A stretch of DNA of 64,000 bases from JAJFUV01 sp964561215 (lineage in GTDB: Bacteria > Acidobacteriota > Terriglobia > Bryobacterales > Bryobacteraceae): assembly GCA_964561215.1 (NCBI GenBank), contig CAZLOS010000002.1, forward strand, positions 62,001 through 126,000. Direction: 5' to 3'. The notes under the pieces are model-generated. The model ran no database searches. It had not been told where the DNA came from and saw nothing but the letters and a program-made list of their open reading frames with translations. Numbering within the stretch: the stretch's first letter is position 1; every line of letters starts with the position of its first letter. Shown here in pieces: positions 43,642 to 52,484 of this stretch. Position numbers and translations under genes: made by a program.

Positions 43642-44229
43642 ATGAAGCGATGGCTCGTCATAGCGGGAGCGGTTGTAGCGGTCGCGCTGGCGGTGCATCT
43701 AGGGCACACGGCCATCCTGATCCGCCAGCAGTCGGTGGCTGACGAAGCCCGGCCCGCGGACGTTATTGTTGTGCTGGGCGCGGCCGAATACCGGGGCAAG
43801 CCCTCCCCTGTGCTGCGCGCACGTTTGGAGCATGCGTTGGATTTGTTCCAGCGTGGAATCGCGCCGCGCATTCTCACCACGGGCGGCGCCGGCGGCGACC
43901 CCATCTTCACGGAAAGCGACGTGGGGCGCGCATGGCTCATTCAGCGCGGCGTGCCGTCGGAGGCCATCATCGTGGAGGAGGAGGGCGACAGCACGGCGCA
44001 CAGTCTGTCGGTCGTGGTCGAGATCATGCGCCGGATGCAGTTGAATTCGTGCGTCGTGGTGAGCGACGGCTATCACATCTACCGCGTGAAACGCATGCTC
44101 AAGGCGCGCGGCGTGACCGTCTACGGCTCGCCGCGGCCCGCCAATCCGCACCGTGCCCGAGGCCTCTGGTGGCTCTACCTGCGTCAGGCGGTGGGAAGCC
44201 TGCTGTGGGAGGTAGGAATTAACATCTGA
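43642..44229 (+). CDS. YdcF/ElyC-like DUF218 protein
   Basis: The start is the ATG of MKRWLVIAGAVVAVALAVHL, a membrane anchor. The DUF218 domain follows with ADVIVVLGAAEYRGKPSPVL, ILTTGGAGG and VVSDGYHIYRVKRM. Members such as ElyC and SanA affect peptidoglycan and outer-membrane integrity through undecaprenyl-phosphate metabolism; the biochemical activity is unproven. A sialidase-like gene follows after 16 bp. A second DUF218 protein is encoded at 57064. Confidence 0.85.
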   Translation: MKRWLVIAGAVVAVALAVHLGHTAILIRQQSVADEARPADVIVVLGAAEYRGKPSPVLRARLEHALDLFQRGIAPRILTTGGAGGDPIFTESDVGRAWLIQRGVPSEAIIVEEEGDSTAHSLSVVVEIMRRMQLNSCVVVSDGYHIYRVKRMLKARGVTVYGSPRPANPHRARGLWWLYLRQAVGSLLWEVGINI

Positions 44230-44245
44230 CATCGGAGGTGCAGCC

Positions 44246-45943
44246 ATGCGCGTGTGCGCCGCTGTTTGTGCCTTTTGGTTTTTCTTAGCGCCGTCGGCCT
44301 TGCTTCCCGGCGCCGCATCCGGGCCGCGCGCGGTCGCCCGCATGGATCAGAGACCCATCCTGGTGCGGATACCGGACCACACTCTCGCCGGCTGGTTCAT
44401 CGACAAGGCCGACGGCTCGCAGCAGGTGTTCCGCATCGACTCGATTGACAACGGCGATACGTGGAGCTCGCCGCGCGCCGTGTTGCGGTTGCCCGGCGGC
44501 CATGGCGAATTCTACGGATTGCAGCCTCTGGCGACGAGCGGCGGCATGGTTCACCTGTTTCTGATCCACATGGCGAAAGCGGAGGATGTCTCGCGCGGCG
44601 AAGGCGAGCGCGTCCGCCATGTCGATTGGCGCGACCGCCACCTGGATATCTGGCACACGAAATCGAGCGGCGGGCGCCCACCGTGGCGGGAGCCGCGAAT
44701 GATATGGTCCGGCTACACGGGCTCGCTCAACAGCGCCATCGAGCTGCGCAACGGGCGCATCCTCCTGCCGTTCTCATACGCGACGAAACGGGATTGGCGG
44801 AACCGCGGCGACGGTTTCGAGCAGTTCACTTTTATGGGCAAGTTCGACTCCATCGCGCTCTACTCGGACGACCGGGGCGAAACGTTCCACCTCTCCGCGC
44901 CGCCGCTCAAGGTGGAGACGCCCGACATCGTGTCGGCTTACGGGGCCGTCGAGCCGGTTGTGATCGAACTCAAGGACGGCCGTGTGTGGATGCTCATCCG
45001 CACGCAGCGCGGGCGATTCTATGAGTCTTTCTCTCCCGATGGAACCAAGTGGTCTGAGCCACAGCCCTCCCCGATCGCATCTTCGGACTCGCCCGCCGGG
45101 TTGACGCGCACCGAAGACGGCCGGATCGTGCTGGTGTGGAACAACTGCCGGCGCTTCCCATACGCCTATGGTGGCCGGCACGTGCTGCACGCTGCGATTT
45201 CCGCCGACGAAGGACGCACCTGGACGGGCTACCGCGAGGTTCTTCGGGACCCCAGGCGCGATCAACCGCCGCCACCGGGAGGCGACTTCGGTACCGCCTA
45301 TCCTTTCCCGCTCGCGGCCGGCGGCGATCGCATCCTGATCGCCAGCGGGCAGGGCGCAGGACGATCCCGCCTGGTGGCGTTCGACGCCGGCTGGCTCACG
45401 GAAACCGGCCAGCGCACCGATTTCAGCCAGGGCTTGGACGATTGGACCCATTTCGGCTGCCGCGGCGTGGAGCGTGTGCCGCACCCGGAGCGGCCCGGCG
45501 CTTATGTCCTGAAGGTGTCCAAAGCGGATGCCGCGTGGCCGGCGGGTGCCGTCTGGAATTTCCCGAACGCGGCAAGCGGCCGGATCGTCCTGCGCCTTAA
45601 GCTGAACGCCGGATTCCGGGGCGTCAACATCGCGCTGGCCGACCACTACTCGCCTCCCTGGGACGAGGAAGACGTTTTCGATAGCCTGTACAACCTGCCC
45701 ATCGATGCCGGCGGGCACCTGCTGGGCGCCGCCGGTCTCAACACCGGCCGCTGGTACGATCTCGAAGTCCGCTGGAGCGGTGCGGCGAGGCAAGCGGAAG
45801 TCCGGCTCGATGGCCGGCGTGTTGCGATGCTGCCTCTGCGGCGCGAGACTTCGGGCGCAAACTACCTCCGCTTGCGGTCGACCTGCGAAGGGACTGATCC
45901 GGCAGGACTGCTCGTCGAATCCGTGGACGTGAGCGCGCGGTGA
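44246..45943 (+). CDS. Secreted sialidase-like (BNR-repeat) protein
   Basis: This 565-residue protein has a signal peptide (MRVCAAVCAFWFFLAPSALL), an R-I-P-like motif (PILVRIPDHTLAGW) and three Asp-boxes: SIDNGDTWSS, SDDRGETFHL and SADEGRTWTG. These make the six-bladed propeller of GH33/GH93-like enzymes. The C-terminal 170 residues are beta-rich and resemble a LamG-type lectin domain (FSQGLDDWTHFG onward). It may be an exo-alpha-sialidase or arabinanase; the Arg triad cannot be fully placed by eye. It probably contributes to extracellular glycan hydrolysis. Confidence 0.78.
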   Translation: MRVCAAVCAFWFFLAPSALLPGAASGPRAVARMDQRPILVRIPDHTLAGWFIDKADGSQQVFRIDSIDNGDTWSSPRAVLRLPGGHGEFYGLQPLATSGGMVHLFLIHMAKAEDVSRGEGERVRHVDWRDRHLDIWHTKSSGGRPPWREPRMIWSGYTGSLNSAIELRNGRILLPFSYATKRDWRNRGDGFEQFTFMGKFDSIALYSDDRGETFHLSAPPLKVETPDIVSAYGAVEPVVIELKDGRVWMLIRTQRGRFYESFSPDGTKWSEPQPSPIASSDSPAGLTRTEDGRIVLVWNNCRRFPYAYGGRHVLHAAISADEGRTWTGYREVLRDPRRDQPPPPGGDFGTAYPFPLAAGGDRILIASGQGAGRSRLVAFDAGWLTETGQRTDFSQGLDDWTHFGCRGVERVPHPERPGAYVLKVSKADAAWPAGAVWNFPNAASGRIVLRLKLNAGFRGVNIALADHYSPPWDEEDVFDSLYNLPIDAGGHLLGAAGLNTGRWYDLEVRWSGAARQAEVRLDGRRVAMLPLRRETSGANYLRLRSTCEGTDPAGLLVESVDVSAR

Positions 45944-45956
45944 GTTCGCCGCCGCT

Positions 45957-46748
45957 TTACAACTTCAGCATGTCCCGTAAGCGCTTTGTTTGCACCCGGC
46001 TTACCGGGATCTCCGTCTGCTTCTTGTCGTCCATGCGGAGCCGGTAAGTCGACTTGAACCAGGGGATGAGCTCCTTGATCCGGTGCAGGTTCACCAGGTA
46101 GGAGCGGTGTACGCGCCAAAACATGTCGGGGTCCAGGCTGGACTGCAGTTCCTCGATAGTGCGGTAGTTGGACTGGCCCTCGAAAGTCGTCGTGACGATG
46201 GTGATCAGCCCATCCTCGATGGTGGCGTAAACCACATCGTGAACGTCGACGACGAAATTTCGATTGCCGCAGCGGACCAGCAGCTTGTTGCGGATCTGCC
46301 CTGAAGGGGGAGCCTGGACGGGCAATCCCAAGGCCGTCTCGCCGGCGGCGCGATTCCTTTCCTCGATGGCACGCCGCGCCCGATCGAGTGACAGGGCCAG
46401 GCGGTCCTTCTCAATAGGCTTCAGGAGGTAGTCCATGGCCTCCAGCCGGAAAGCCTCCACGGCATATTGGTCGTAGGCCGTGGCCAGGATGAAGTACGGG
46501 AGCCGGTCCCGGCTCTCGCGCAGCTTGTTGATTACCCCCATTCCGTCGAGCCCTGGCATCTGGACATCCAGGAAAACCAAATCGGGGTCAAGTTCATCGA
46601 TCAATTCGATGGCTTCCACCCCGTTGGAGGCGGTTCCCACAACCTCCAAATCTTGAAATTCTTTAATCAGATAGGCCAGCTCGTCGAGCGCCAATGGCTC
46701 ATCATCCACCAGCAGGGCGGTCATCGTCGACGTCGCGCGATCCGTCAT
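45957..46748 (-). CDS. LytTR-family DNA-binding response regulator
   Basis: The receiver (about 10-130) has ALLVDDEPLALDEL, phosphoacceptor D61 in LVFLDVQMPG, Thr in LATAYDQYA and Lys in DYLLKPIEK. The C-terminal LytTR domain ends with FWRVHRSYLVNLHRIKELIP, the DNA-contact region. Its partner would be a membrane histidine kinase of the LytS type, but none is adjacent. It is divergent from inositol-phosphate synthase, so it could control that gene or itself. Its target is unknown. Confidence 0.92.
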   Translation of the reverse strand: MTDRATSTMTALLVDDEPLALDELAYLIKEFQDLEVVGTASNGVEAIELIDELDPDLVFLDVQMPGLDGMGVINKLRESRDRLPYFILATAYDQYAVEAFRLEAMDYLLKPIEKDRLALSLDRARRAIEERNRAAGETALGLPVQAPPSGQIRNKLLVRCGNRNFVVDVHDVVYATIEDGLITIVTTTFEGQSNYRTIEELQSSLDPDMFWRVHRSYLVNLHRIKELIPWFKSTYRLRMDDKKQTEIPVSRVQTKRLRDMLKL

Positions 46749-46752
46749 GAAG

Positions 46753-46764
46753 TGCTAGTATAAC
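46753..46764 (+). promoter_or_regulatory. Extended -10 promoter candidate for inositol-phosphate synthase
   Basis: TGCTAGTATAAC contains TGC plus TAGTAT (46756-46761), an extended -10 element, with TATAAC as an alternative hexamer. Transcription would start near 46769, leaving a leader of about 40 bases. This leader contains a small hairpin (GGAAAC 46770-46775 pairing with GTTTCC 46781-46786) just before the ribosome site. No good -35 is seen. Confidence 0.4.
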
Positions 46765-46808
46765 ATCAGGGAAACATTGGGTTTCCGTGCAATACAAGGA
46801 GATGGAAT

Positions 46809-48128
46809 TTGCCCACAAAAGATAACGTCCGCATTGCCCCCGCGGAAGGCAAGCTCGGAGTTCTGATACCAGGTATCGGGGCGGTATCGACGACTTTCAT
46901 GGCGGGAGTCGAGGCCGTCAAGCGGGGACTTGGTAAACCTATCGGTTCGCTGACCCAGATGGCCACCATCCGCCTCGGGAAGCGCACCGAAGGCCGCAGC
47001 CCTTATATTAAGGATTTCGTCCCCCTTGCAAAGCTCGACGACCTGGTCTTCGGCGGGTGGGACATTTTTGAGGACACCGCCTACGAGGCAGCCGTGAAAG
47101 CCGGCGTGCTGGAGCGCGGCCTGCTCGATCAGGTCAAGGAGCCGCTGTCCAGCCTGAAGCCGATGAAGGCGGTCTTCGACCACGAATACGTGAAGCGCAT
47201 CAACGGCCCGAACGTGAAGCAGGGCGCCAACCTCATGGAGAAGGCCGAAATGTTGATGGCGGACATCGAGAGCTTCCGCCGCAACACCGGTGTTTCCCGC
47301 CTGATCACCATCTGGTGCGGATCCACGGAAGTGTTCCATCGCCCGTCCGCCGTCCACCAGACCATGGCGTCGTTCGAGGAAGGCCTGCGCAAGAACGATC
47401 CTGAGATCGCTCCCAGTCAGGTGTACGCCTACGCCGCCCTCAAGTGCGGCGTGCCGTTCGCCAACGGCGCACCGAACCTGACTACCGACATCCCGGCCCT
47501 GCTCGATCTGGCGCGGGAACGCCAGCTTCCGCTTTGCGGCAAGGATTTCAAGACCGGCCAGACGTTCATGAAGACCCTCATCGCTCCCGGTTTGAAGGCG
47601 CGCATGCTGGGCCTACGAGGCTGGTATTCGACCAACATCCTGGGCAACCGCGACGGTGAAGTGCTGGACGATCCGGGCAGCTTCAAGAGCAAGGAAGAGA
47701 CCAAGCTCTCGGTGCTCGACCACATCCTGCAGCCTCAGCTCTATCCCGATCTTTACAAGGACTTCTCCCACGTGGTGCGGATCAACTACTACCCGCCGCG
47801 CGGCGACGCCAAGGAAGGCTGGGACAACATCGACATCTTCGGCTGGCTCGGCTATCCGATGCAGATCAAGGTCAACTTCCTCTGCCGGGATTCCATCCTC
47901 GCGGCGCCGATTGTGCTCGACCTGGTGCTGCTCATGGATCTGGCTCAGCGCTGCGGCATGAAGGGCATCCAGGAGTGGCTGTCGTTCTACTTCAAAGCGC
48001 CCATGACCGCCCCGGGCCTCTATCCGGAGCACGACATCTTCATCCAGCTCATGAAGCTGAAGAACACCCTGCGGTGGATGCGAGGCGAGGATCTGATCAC
48101 GCACCTCGGCCTGGAGTATTACGACTGA
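46809..48128 (+). CDS. ino1: Inositol-3-phosphate synthase
   Basis: The enzyme converts glucose 6-phosphate to 1D-myo-inositol 3-phosphate with NAD. The 439-residue protein has GVLIPGIGAVSTTFMAG (NAD loop), KCGVPFANGAPN, CGKDFKTGQTFMKT and NILGNRDGEVLDDP, all hallmarks of the family, and KEETKLSV near the catalytic lysines. The start is TTG at 46809, supported by a strong AAGGAG ribosome site ending about 7 bases before it. The nearest ATG is out of frame. Inositol is uncommon in bacteria and may be a head-group or solute here. It precedes an SDR gene. Confidence 0.93.
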   Translation: MPTKDNVRIAPAEGKLGVLIPGIGAVSTTFMAGVEAVKRGLGKPIGSLTQMATIRLGKRTEGRSPYIKDFVPLAKLDDLVFGGWDIFEDTAYEAAVKAGVLERGLLDQVKEPLSSLKPMKAVFDHEYVKRINGPNVKQGANLMEKAEMLMADIESFRRNTGVSRLITIWCGSTEVFHRPSAVHQTMASFEEGLRKNDPEIAPSQVYAYAALKCGVPFANGAPNLTTDIPALLDLARERQLPLCGKDFKTGQTFMKTLIAPGLKARMLGLRGWYSTNILGNRDGEVLDDPGSFKSKEETKLSVLDHILQPQLYPDLYKDFSHVVRINYYPPRGDAKEGWDNIDIFGWLGYPMQIKVNFLCRDSILAAPIVLDLVLLMDLAQRCGMKGIQEWLSFYFKAPMTAPGLYPEHDIFIQLMKLKNTLRWMRGEDLITHLGLEYYD

Positions 48129-48172
48129 TAGTCGTAAGGGCTGTTGATTTCCAATTGGGCTCGAACAGATAA

Positions 48173-49165
48173 ATGAAAGTTGTCATCATCGGCGGCACGA
48201 CGTTTGTCGGGCGCATTTTGGTGTCGGAGTTGGTGAAAGCGGGGCACGAGGTCAGCGTTCTGCACCGTAGGGCGGAGCATGACTTGGGCCGCAAAGTGTC
48301 GAATATCCAGTGCGACCGGAGGGACCACGCGGCCCTTGGTCGTGCCCTCGCTTCCGGCAAGTTCGAAGTCGTCTTCGATACTGCATACGATTGGGAGCAT
48401 GGCACCACGGCGGCCGACGTCGATGCCGCCGCCCGGGCCTGCGGCGACCGTCTGCAGCGGTACATCTTCATATCGAGCGTGGCGGCTTACGGCGACGGAT
48501 TGAATCATCACGAAGGCGACGCTCTGGCGCCGGACGACCATCACGAAGCCTATGCGCGCAACAAGGCTACCAGCGAGCGCTTGCTCTTCCGCATGCATCA
48601 GCGCTGCGGTTTCCCGGTTGTGAGCCTGCGGCCGCCGTTTATCTACGGACCCGGCAATCCGTTTTACCGCGAGGCGTTTTTCTGGGACCGGCTGCGCGAC
48701 GGGAGAGCCATCATCCTGCCCGGCGACGGGCGCCGCCTGATGCAGTTCGTTTTCGTGAAGGACCTGGTGTGGGCCTGCATGCGCGTGATGGATCACCCGT
48801 CGGTGGTGAGCCACGCCTTCAACATCGCCAACTCGCGCCCGGTCACACAGACCGAAGTTGTGCTGGCGTTCGCCGAGGCGGCCGGCAAGAAAGTGAACAT
48901 CATCCGCCTCCCGCGCGAGCGTATCCTGCGCGCCGGGGGACACGCCATGGGCCCCACGCTCTACTTCGGCGAGTACTTCGATGTTCCCCCCATCACCCAG
49001 GTGGTCACCAAGGCGCAGCGCGTGCTGAGCTTCAAGCCCACCGAGTTCGCCCGCGGCCTGAAGGAAACCTACCGCGACTATCTCCGCAACCACCACCGCA
49101 AGCACCCGGATTACGCCTTCGAAGACGCCCTGCTAGCCCGGACCCACGCAGCCGTCGGCGCCTAG
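48173..49165 (+). CDS. NAD-dependent epimerase/dehydratase (extended SDR)
   Basis: This 330-residue protein starts MKVVIIGGTTFVGRILVSEL (a G-G-T-x-F-x-G version of the cofactor loop) and has the catalytic Y-A-R-N-K segment (HEAYARNKATSERLL). RPPFIYGPGNPFYREAFFW follows. These features place it in the extended SDR family, probably acting on a nucleotide sugar or a polyol. It lies 44 bp after inositol-phosphate synthase; a shared role is possible but not shown. Downstream sequence is poor in genes. Confidence 0.88.
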   Translation: MKVVIIGGTTFVGRILVSELVKAGHEVSVLHRRAEHDLGRKVSNIQCDRRDHAALGRALASGKFEVVFDTAYDWEHGTTAADVDAAARACGDRLQRYIFISSVAAYGDGLNHHEGDALAPDDHHEAYARNKATSERLLFRMHQRCGFPVVSLRPPFIYGPGNPFYREAFFWDRLRDGRAIILPGDGRRLMQFVFVKDLVWACMRVMDHPSVVSHAFNIANSRPVTQTEVVLAFAEAAGKKVNIIRLPRERILRAGGHAMGPTLYFGEYFDVPPITQVVTKAQRVLSFKPTEFARGLKETYRDYLRNHHRKHPDYAFEDALLARTHAAVGA

Positions 49166-49614
49166 CGGGAATCTGATCCTGCCGGCCGTGGAGCGCGCAG
49201 TCCTCCCGGCGGACGGTCTACCCCATCCCGCGCAAAGTCCCCAAGAAAGCCAATCCTTCCAGCTTCCACCGGCAAGACCGCTGATTCTTCTTCTGCGCGC
49301 TCGACGCGGAGCACATGTGGGCGGCGATCCGGTATGCGGAACCGAATCCGGTGTGCGGCCATGGTCGAGCGCAGCCGTGCGGTGCGGGTCGGCGAGCAAA
49401 CACGTCTACCGGGCATCCGGTGAGGTCGGAGAGATTCGTGAGGCAGGCGGAGATTACGCTGAAGCGTAAACTCGCGCCCGGGAAAGGCGGCCGATCCAAG
49501 AAAGACACCCAGGAACAGACGCACGATTCTTCCGCTCAAGCTAATCTATTCGCAGGAGGCGCAGCGGGAACAATACAGCAACACGCGGGCTGGTCCCCAG
49601 GTTTCCGCAATTCC
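49166..49614. other. Gene-poor stretch after the SDR gene
   Basis: No reading frame here has both a good ribosome site and recognisable family features. A Cys-rich minus frame at 49218-49508 (with CLTNLSDLTGCPVDV) might be a decayed gene, but I cannot assign it. The only clear feature is repeat copy C at its left end. Confidence 0.5.
49188..49221. repeat. Dispersed palindromic repeat, copy C (internally deleted)
   Basis: GTGGAGCGCGCAGTC matches the left end of the family. CGGCGGACGGTCTAC (49207-49221) matches the region 360-374 of copy A at 14 of 15 bases. The 25 bases that lie between them in copy A are replaced by CTCC. Both ends of the family thus occur with the centre removed. It lies just after the stop of the SDR gene. 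Confidence 0.6.
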
Positions 49615-49998
49615 TTAAGGCATCTCGTTCGGCGGTCGAGACTCCGCGAGTTTCCGTGCCCTTGGTTGGTTTACTGGCATCGCTATTGGCGAGACGGGAT
49701 CTCTGGTTCGTCGTTGAACCGCAGAGCCGGTAAGATCGGCCAGAGCGCCAGCCAGTTCCTCTAGCGTGATCTCGATCTTCTCCATGCGCTGTTCGACCGA
49801 TAAGAGACGGACACCGCGGCTATGCTTGGTTGCGTCAGCCCCCTTCTGAGATCGGCGAGAAGAGGCCAGTCGAAGCATGGCGGTTCGGGCAAAGTCGGAA
49901 AGCGAGCGAGCACCCGATAGCAGGGTGGCAGACCGTAGCCACGCGAACTCCTCCTCGGTAATGCGAAAAGTGACGCTTTTTGTGCGGACATTAAGCAT
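49615..49998 (-). CDS. Ribbon-helix-helix DNA-binding protein
   Basis: The start at 49998 (MLNVRTKSVTFRITEEEFAW) is preceded by AGAGG, 8 bases away. Residues 5-45 (KSVTFRITEEEFAWLRSATL, then SDFARTAML) form a beta-strand followed by two helices, the RHH/CopG/MobC-like fold. The remaining 80 residues are a helix (RLLSVEQRMEKIEITLEELA) and a basic tail. It may be a plasmid-type repressor, antitoxin or relaxosome accessory protein. No toxin or relaxase is visible beside it. The flanks are gene-free and AT-richer than the rest of the window. Confidence 0.7.
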   Translation of the reverse strand: MLNVRTKSVTFRITEEEFAWLRSATLLSGARSLSDFARTAMLRLASSRRSQKGADATKHSRGVRLLSVEQRMEKIEITLEELAGALADLTGSAVQRRTRDPVSPIAMPVNQPRARKLAESRPPNEMP

Positions 49999-50534
49999 AC
50001 AGCGTCCTCTCAGGACTGACCGGCGGAACAAGGAGTGTCAGAGTTCTTAGAGAAGGCCGATACTCTATGAATCCCATGGGCCCAGTTCACATCTGCCAAA
50101 CGTTGAAAGTCGCAGTGTAATGCAAAGAGGTATACAGAATAAATCAGCAGGATACGTCTGTCAAGGAAAAAGGTTCCTATCATGACACACGCAACCGTCG
50201 AGACTTTTCCACCGCTGCAGCATGGGCGGGATGAACACAGCGAATGAGTATTCTTTTCAGGCGACCATGATGGCGTGACCGGGTGAGAACTGCCAATTGT
50301 AACAGGGATAACCCGTTCGCAAATGCATCCGTGACGTTCGTCTCAAAGTTCACGGTGTGGATGCGACCTGCCCTTCTTTGGGATTTGCCCCTGAACTGCT
50401 TTCGAAGGTTGTAGGAGCGTTCTTAGAGCCGCAATAGCACGAAATAGTCGTTTCTTATCAGCATTTCGCAACGTAGCCTTGTGGGGACAGACGGAAAGTG
50501 GCGGTTCTGGTTTGGCCGCTGGCGCCCTTCCGCC
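49999..50534. other. AT-richer gene-free interval
   Basis: This stretch holds no credible coding frame. It is visibly richer in A and T than the flanking genes and has no repeat copy, tRNA or integrase. It probably contains the promoter of the RHH gene at its left side, and may be remnant mobile DNA. Confidence 0.5.
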
Positions 50535-51470
50535 TTACCCCCGATGCCAGCCGGCGTCGCTTAGGACTTCCTTGGCGGCTTTGGCGGTGTTGGCGTGGAT
50601 GGTGACGGTGTCGTTTACGTCATACGCGTAGCCGCCGGCCAGCGTCACCACTACCGCCGCGCCATAGCGCAGCGCGGTTTCGAAGACGATGCGGTCGCGC
50701 TCCTTCAAACCCTCGATAGTCAGCCCCAGGCCGCCGAGTTGATCCTCAACATACGGGTCGGCGCCCGCCACGTAAGCGATCAGGTTGGGCCGGAAGGCGG
50801 CCACGGCCGTCGAGTAGGCGTCGCGGAGGCTCATCAAGTACCGTTCGTCGCCCACCCCGTCTCCCAGGTTGATGTCGATGTTCGAGGGCGGCTTCTCCGC
50901 CGGATAATTGTTGAGTTGGTGCAGGGAAATCGTGAAAACGTTCTTGTCGCCCGCGAAGATCGAAGCCGTGCCGTTGCCGTGGTGGTTGTCGCAGTCGATC
51001 ACCAGGGCCCGTCCGATGGCGCCCTCCTGCTGCAGGCGCCGGATGGCCACGGCCACGTCGTTGATGGCGCAGAAGCCCTCGCCGTGATCGGCGAAAGCGT
51101 GATGGAATCCGCCGCCTGTGTTGTAGCAGATGCGGTCCCGCAGCGCCAACCGCGCGGCCAGCGTGGTGCCGCCGGCGGCCAGGATGAAGCCGTTCACCAT
51201 CTGCCGCGAGTAGGGCAGCTCCAGCTTCAGAATGTCCTCATAGGTGAGCGTGCCGTTCTTCAGGCGGATCACCCAGTCGGCATCGTGCGCCAGCATCAGG
51301 TCCTCGACCGAGGCCGGTTCGGGCTCGACGAAGTCTTCCTCCGCGGCGAGATTCTCCGCCAAAAAACGAAGACGCAGCAGGCGGTACTTGTACGAGGGGA
51401 AAATGTGGTCGCGCAGGTTCAGGTCGTAGCCTTCGCTGTAGACGAGCCGGAACGGTAGCAGGCGAGGCAT
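50535..51470 (-). CDS. Histone deacetylase/AcuC-like family protein
   Basis: This 311-residue protein has the arginase-like HDAC fold: GGGFHHAFADHGEGFCAIND supplies the active-site HH pair, VIDCDNHHGNGT the zinc aspartate and histidine, and LAGGYAYD the substrate tyrosine. Bacterial relatives deacetylate acetoin-cleaved or acetyl-lysine substrates; AcuC deacetylates acetyl-CoA synthetase. It starts 5 bp after pta ends, with ackA two genes upstream, so an acetyl-metabolism role is reasonable. The substrate is inferred. Confidence 0.9.
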   Translation of the reverse strand: MPRLLPFRLVYSEGYDLNLRDHIFPSYKYRLLRLRFLAENLAAEEDFVEPEPASVEDLMLAHDADWVIRLKNGTLTYEDILKLELPYSRQMVNGFILAAGGTTLAARLALRDRICYNTGGGFHHAFADHGEGFCAINDVAVAIRRLQQEGAIGRALVIDCDNHHGNGTASIFAGDKNVFTISLHQLNNYPAEKPPSNIDINLGDGVGDERYLMSLRDAYSTAVAAFRPNLIAYVAGADPYVEDQLGGLGLTIEGLKERDRIVFETALRYGAAVVVTLAGGYAYDVNDTVTIHANTAKAAKEVLSDAGWHRG

Positions 51471-51474
51471 GGCC

Positions 51475-52440
51475 TCAGGCGGATTCCGCCGCGCGCGCCG
51501 ATTGCAGCGCTGTGATCAGCGCCACGCTGTAAACGTCGTCGGCCGAGCAGCCGCGCGACAGGTCGTTGGCCGGCCGGGTCAAGCCTTGGAGAATGGGGCC
51601 GTAGGCCGCCGCGCCGCACATGGCCTCCAGCAGCTTGTAGCCGATGTTGCCCGCCGCGAGGTTCGGGAAGATGAGGGTGTTGGCGTGGCCGGCCACGGTG
51701 GAACCGGGCGCCTTGGACTCGCCGATTTCGCGCACGATGGCGGCGTCCAGCTGCAGCTCGCCGTCCACGTGCAGGTCGGGCGCGCGCTCGCGAATGATGC
51801 GCAGCGCCTCCACCACCTTGGCAACCTCCTTGTGTTTCGCGCTGCCTTTCGTCGAAAACGACAGCAGCGCCACGGCCGGTTCCACGCCCAGCAGCGTGCG
51901 GGTGCTCGCGGCCGTCGAGATGGCGATGTCGGCCAGTTGCATGGCGGTGGGATCGATCACCACGCCGCAATCGGCCATCATGAGCTGCCCGCGCTTGCCG
52001 ACGGTCTCGTTATAGAGGCACATCAGAAAGAAACTCGATGCGGTCCGCAAGGTGGGCGGCGTTCCGATGGTTTGCAGCGCTGCGCGGGCGACATCGGCCG
52101 TGCTGCAGGCGGCGCCGCTCACGCAGCCGTCGGCATCGCCCGCGGCCACCATCAGGGGTGCCAGGTACAAGGGCTGGCGCGCAATGGCCGCCGCCTCCAT
52201 CTGCGTGATGCCCTTGGCGCGGCGGCGCTCGTAGTAGATCCGGGCGTACTTTTCAATGGCCACCGACTCGGGCTTCAGAAGGATGGGCTCGACGACGCCG
52301 TTCGCCGCCAGCCTCTCCGCGGCGGACGCGACACGCGGGTCCTCGATTTCCGGGAAAACGATGCGCTTCCTCGGCCTGAGACGCCGCAGCCGTTCCTCGG
52401 CTGAGGTCACGAAGGCGACGGCGGACTCGGGCAGGGACAT
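51475..52440 (-). CDS. pta: Phosphate acetyltransferase (short Pta)
   Basis: Pta converts acetyl-CoA and phosphate to acetyl phosphate. The 321-residue protein carries only the catalytic domain (no N-terminal CobQ-like domain), with KRIVFPEIEDPRVASAA, GDADGCVSGAACSTADVARA and FPNLAAGNIGYKLLEAMCG as family markers. The gene sits between a GH36-like gene (44 bp upstream) and the HDAC-like gene (5 bp downstream). ackA is on the same strand 2.7 kb upstream. Together these make or use acetyl phosphate. Confidence 0.93.
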   Translation of the reverse strand: MSLPESAVAFVTSAEERLRRLRPRKRIVFPEIEDPRVASAAERLAANGVVEPILLKPESVAIEKYARIYYERRRAKGITQMEAAAIARQPLYLAPLMVAAGDADGCVSGAACSTADVARAALQTIGTPPTLRTASSFFLMCLYNETVGKRGQLMMADCGVVIDPTAMQLADIAISTAASTRTLLGVEPAVALLSFSTKGSAKHKEVAKVVEALRIIRERAPDLHVDGELQLDAAIVREIGESKAPGSTVAGHANTLIFPNLAAGNIGYKLLEAMCGAAAYGPILQGLTRPANDLSRGCSADDVYSVALITALQSARAAESA

Positions 52441-52484
52441 AGACTGTATTGTACTTTGACGAGGGACGGGCTTTCAGTAGCCGG

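Noticed and set aside
49166..50534. Possible prophage or integrative element
   Set aside because: There is no integrase, terminase, tail gene, tRNA attachment site or direct repeats; only one RHH gene and a short repeat are present.
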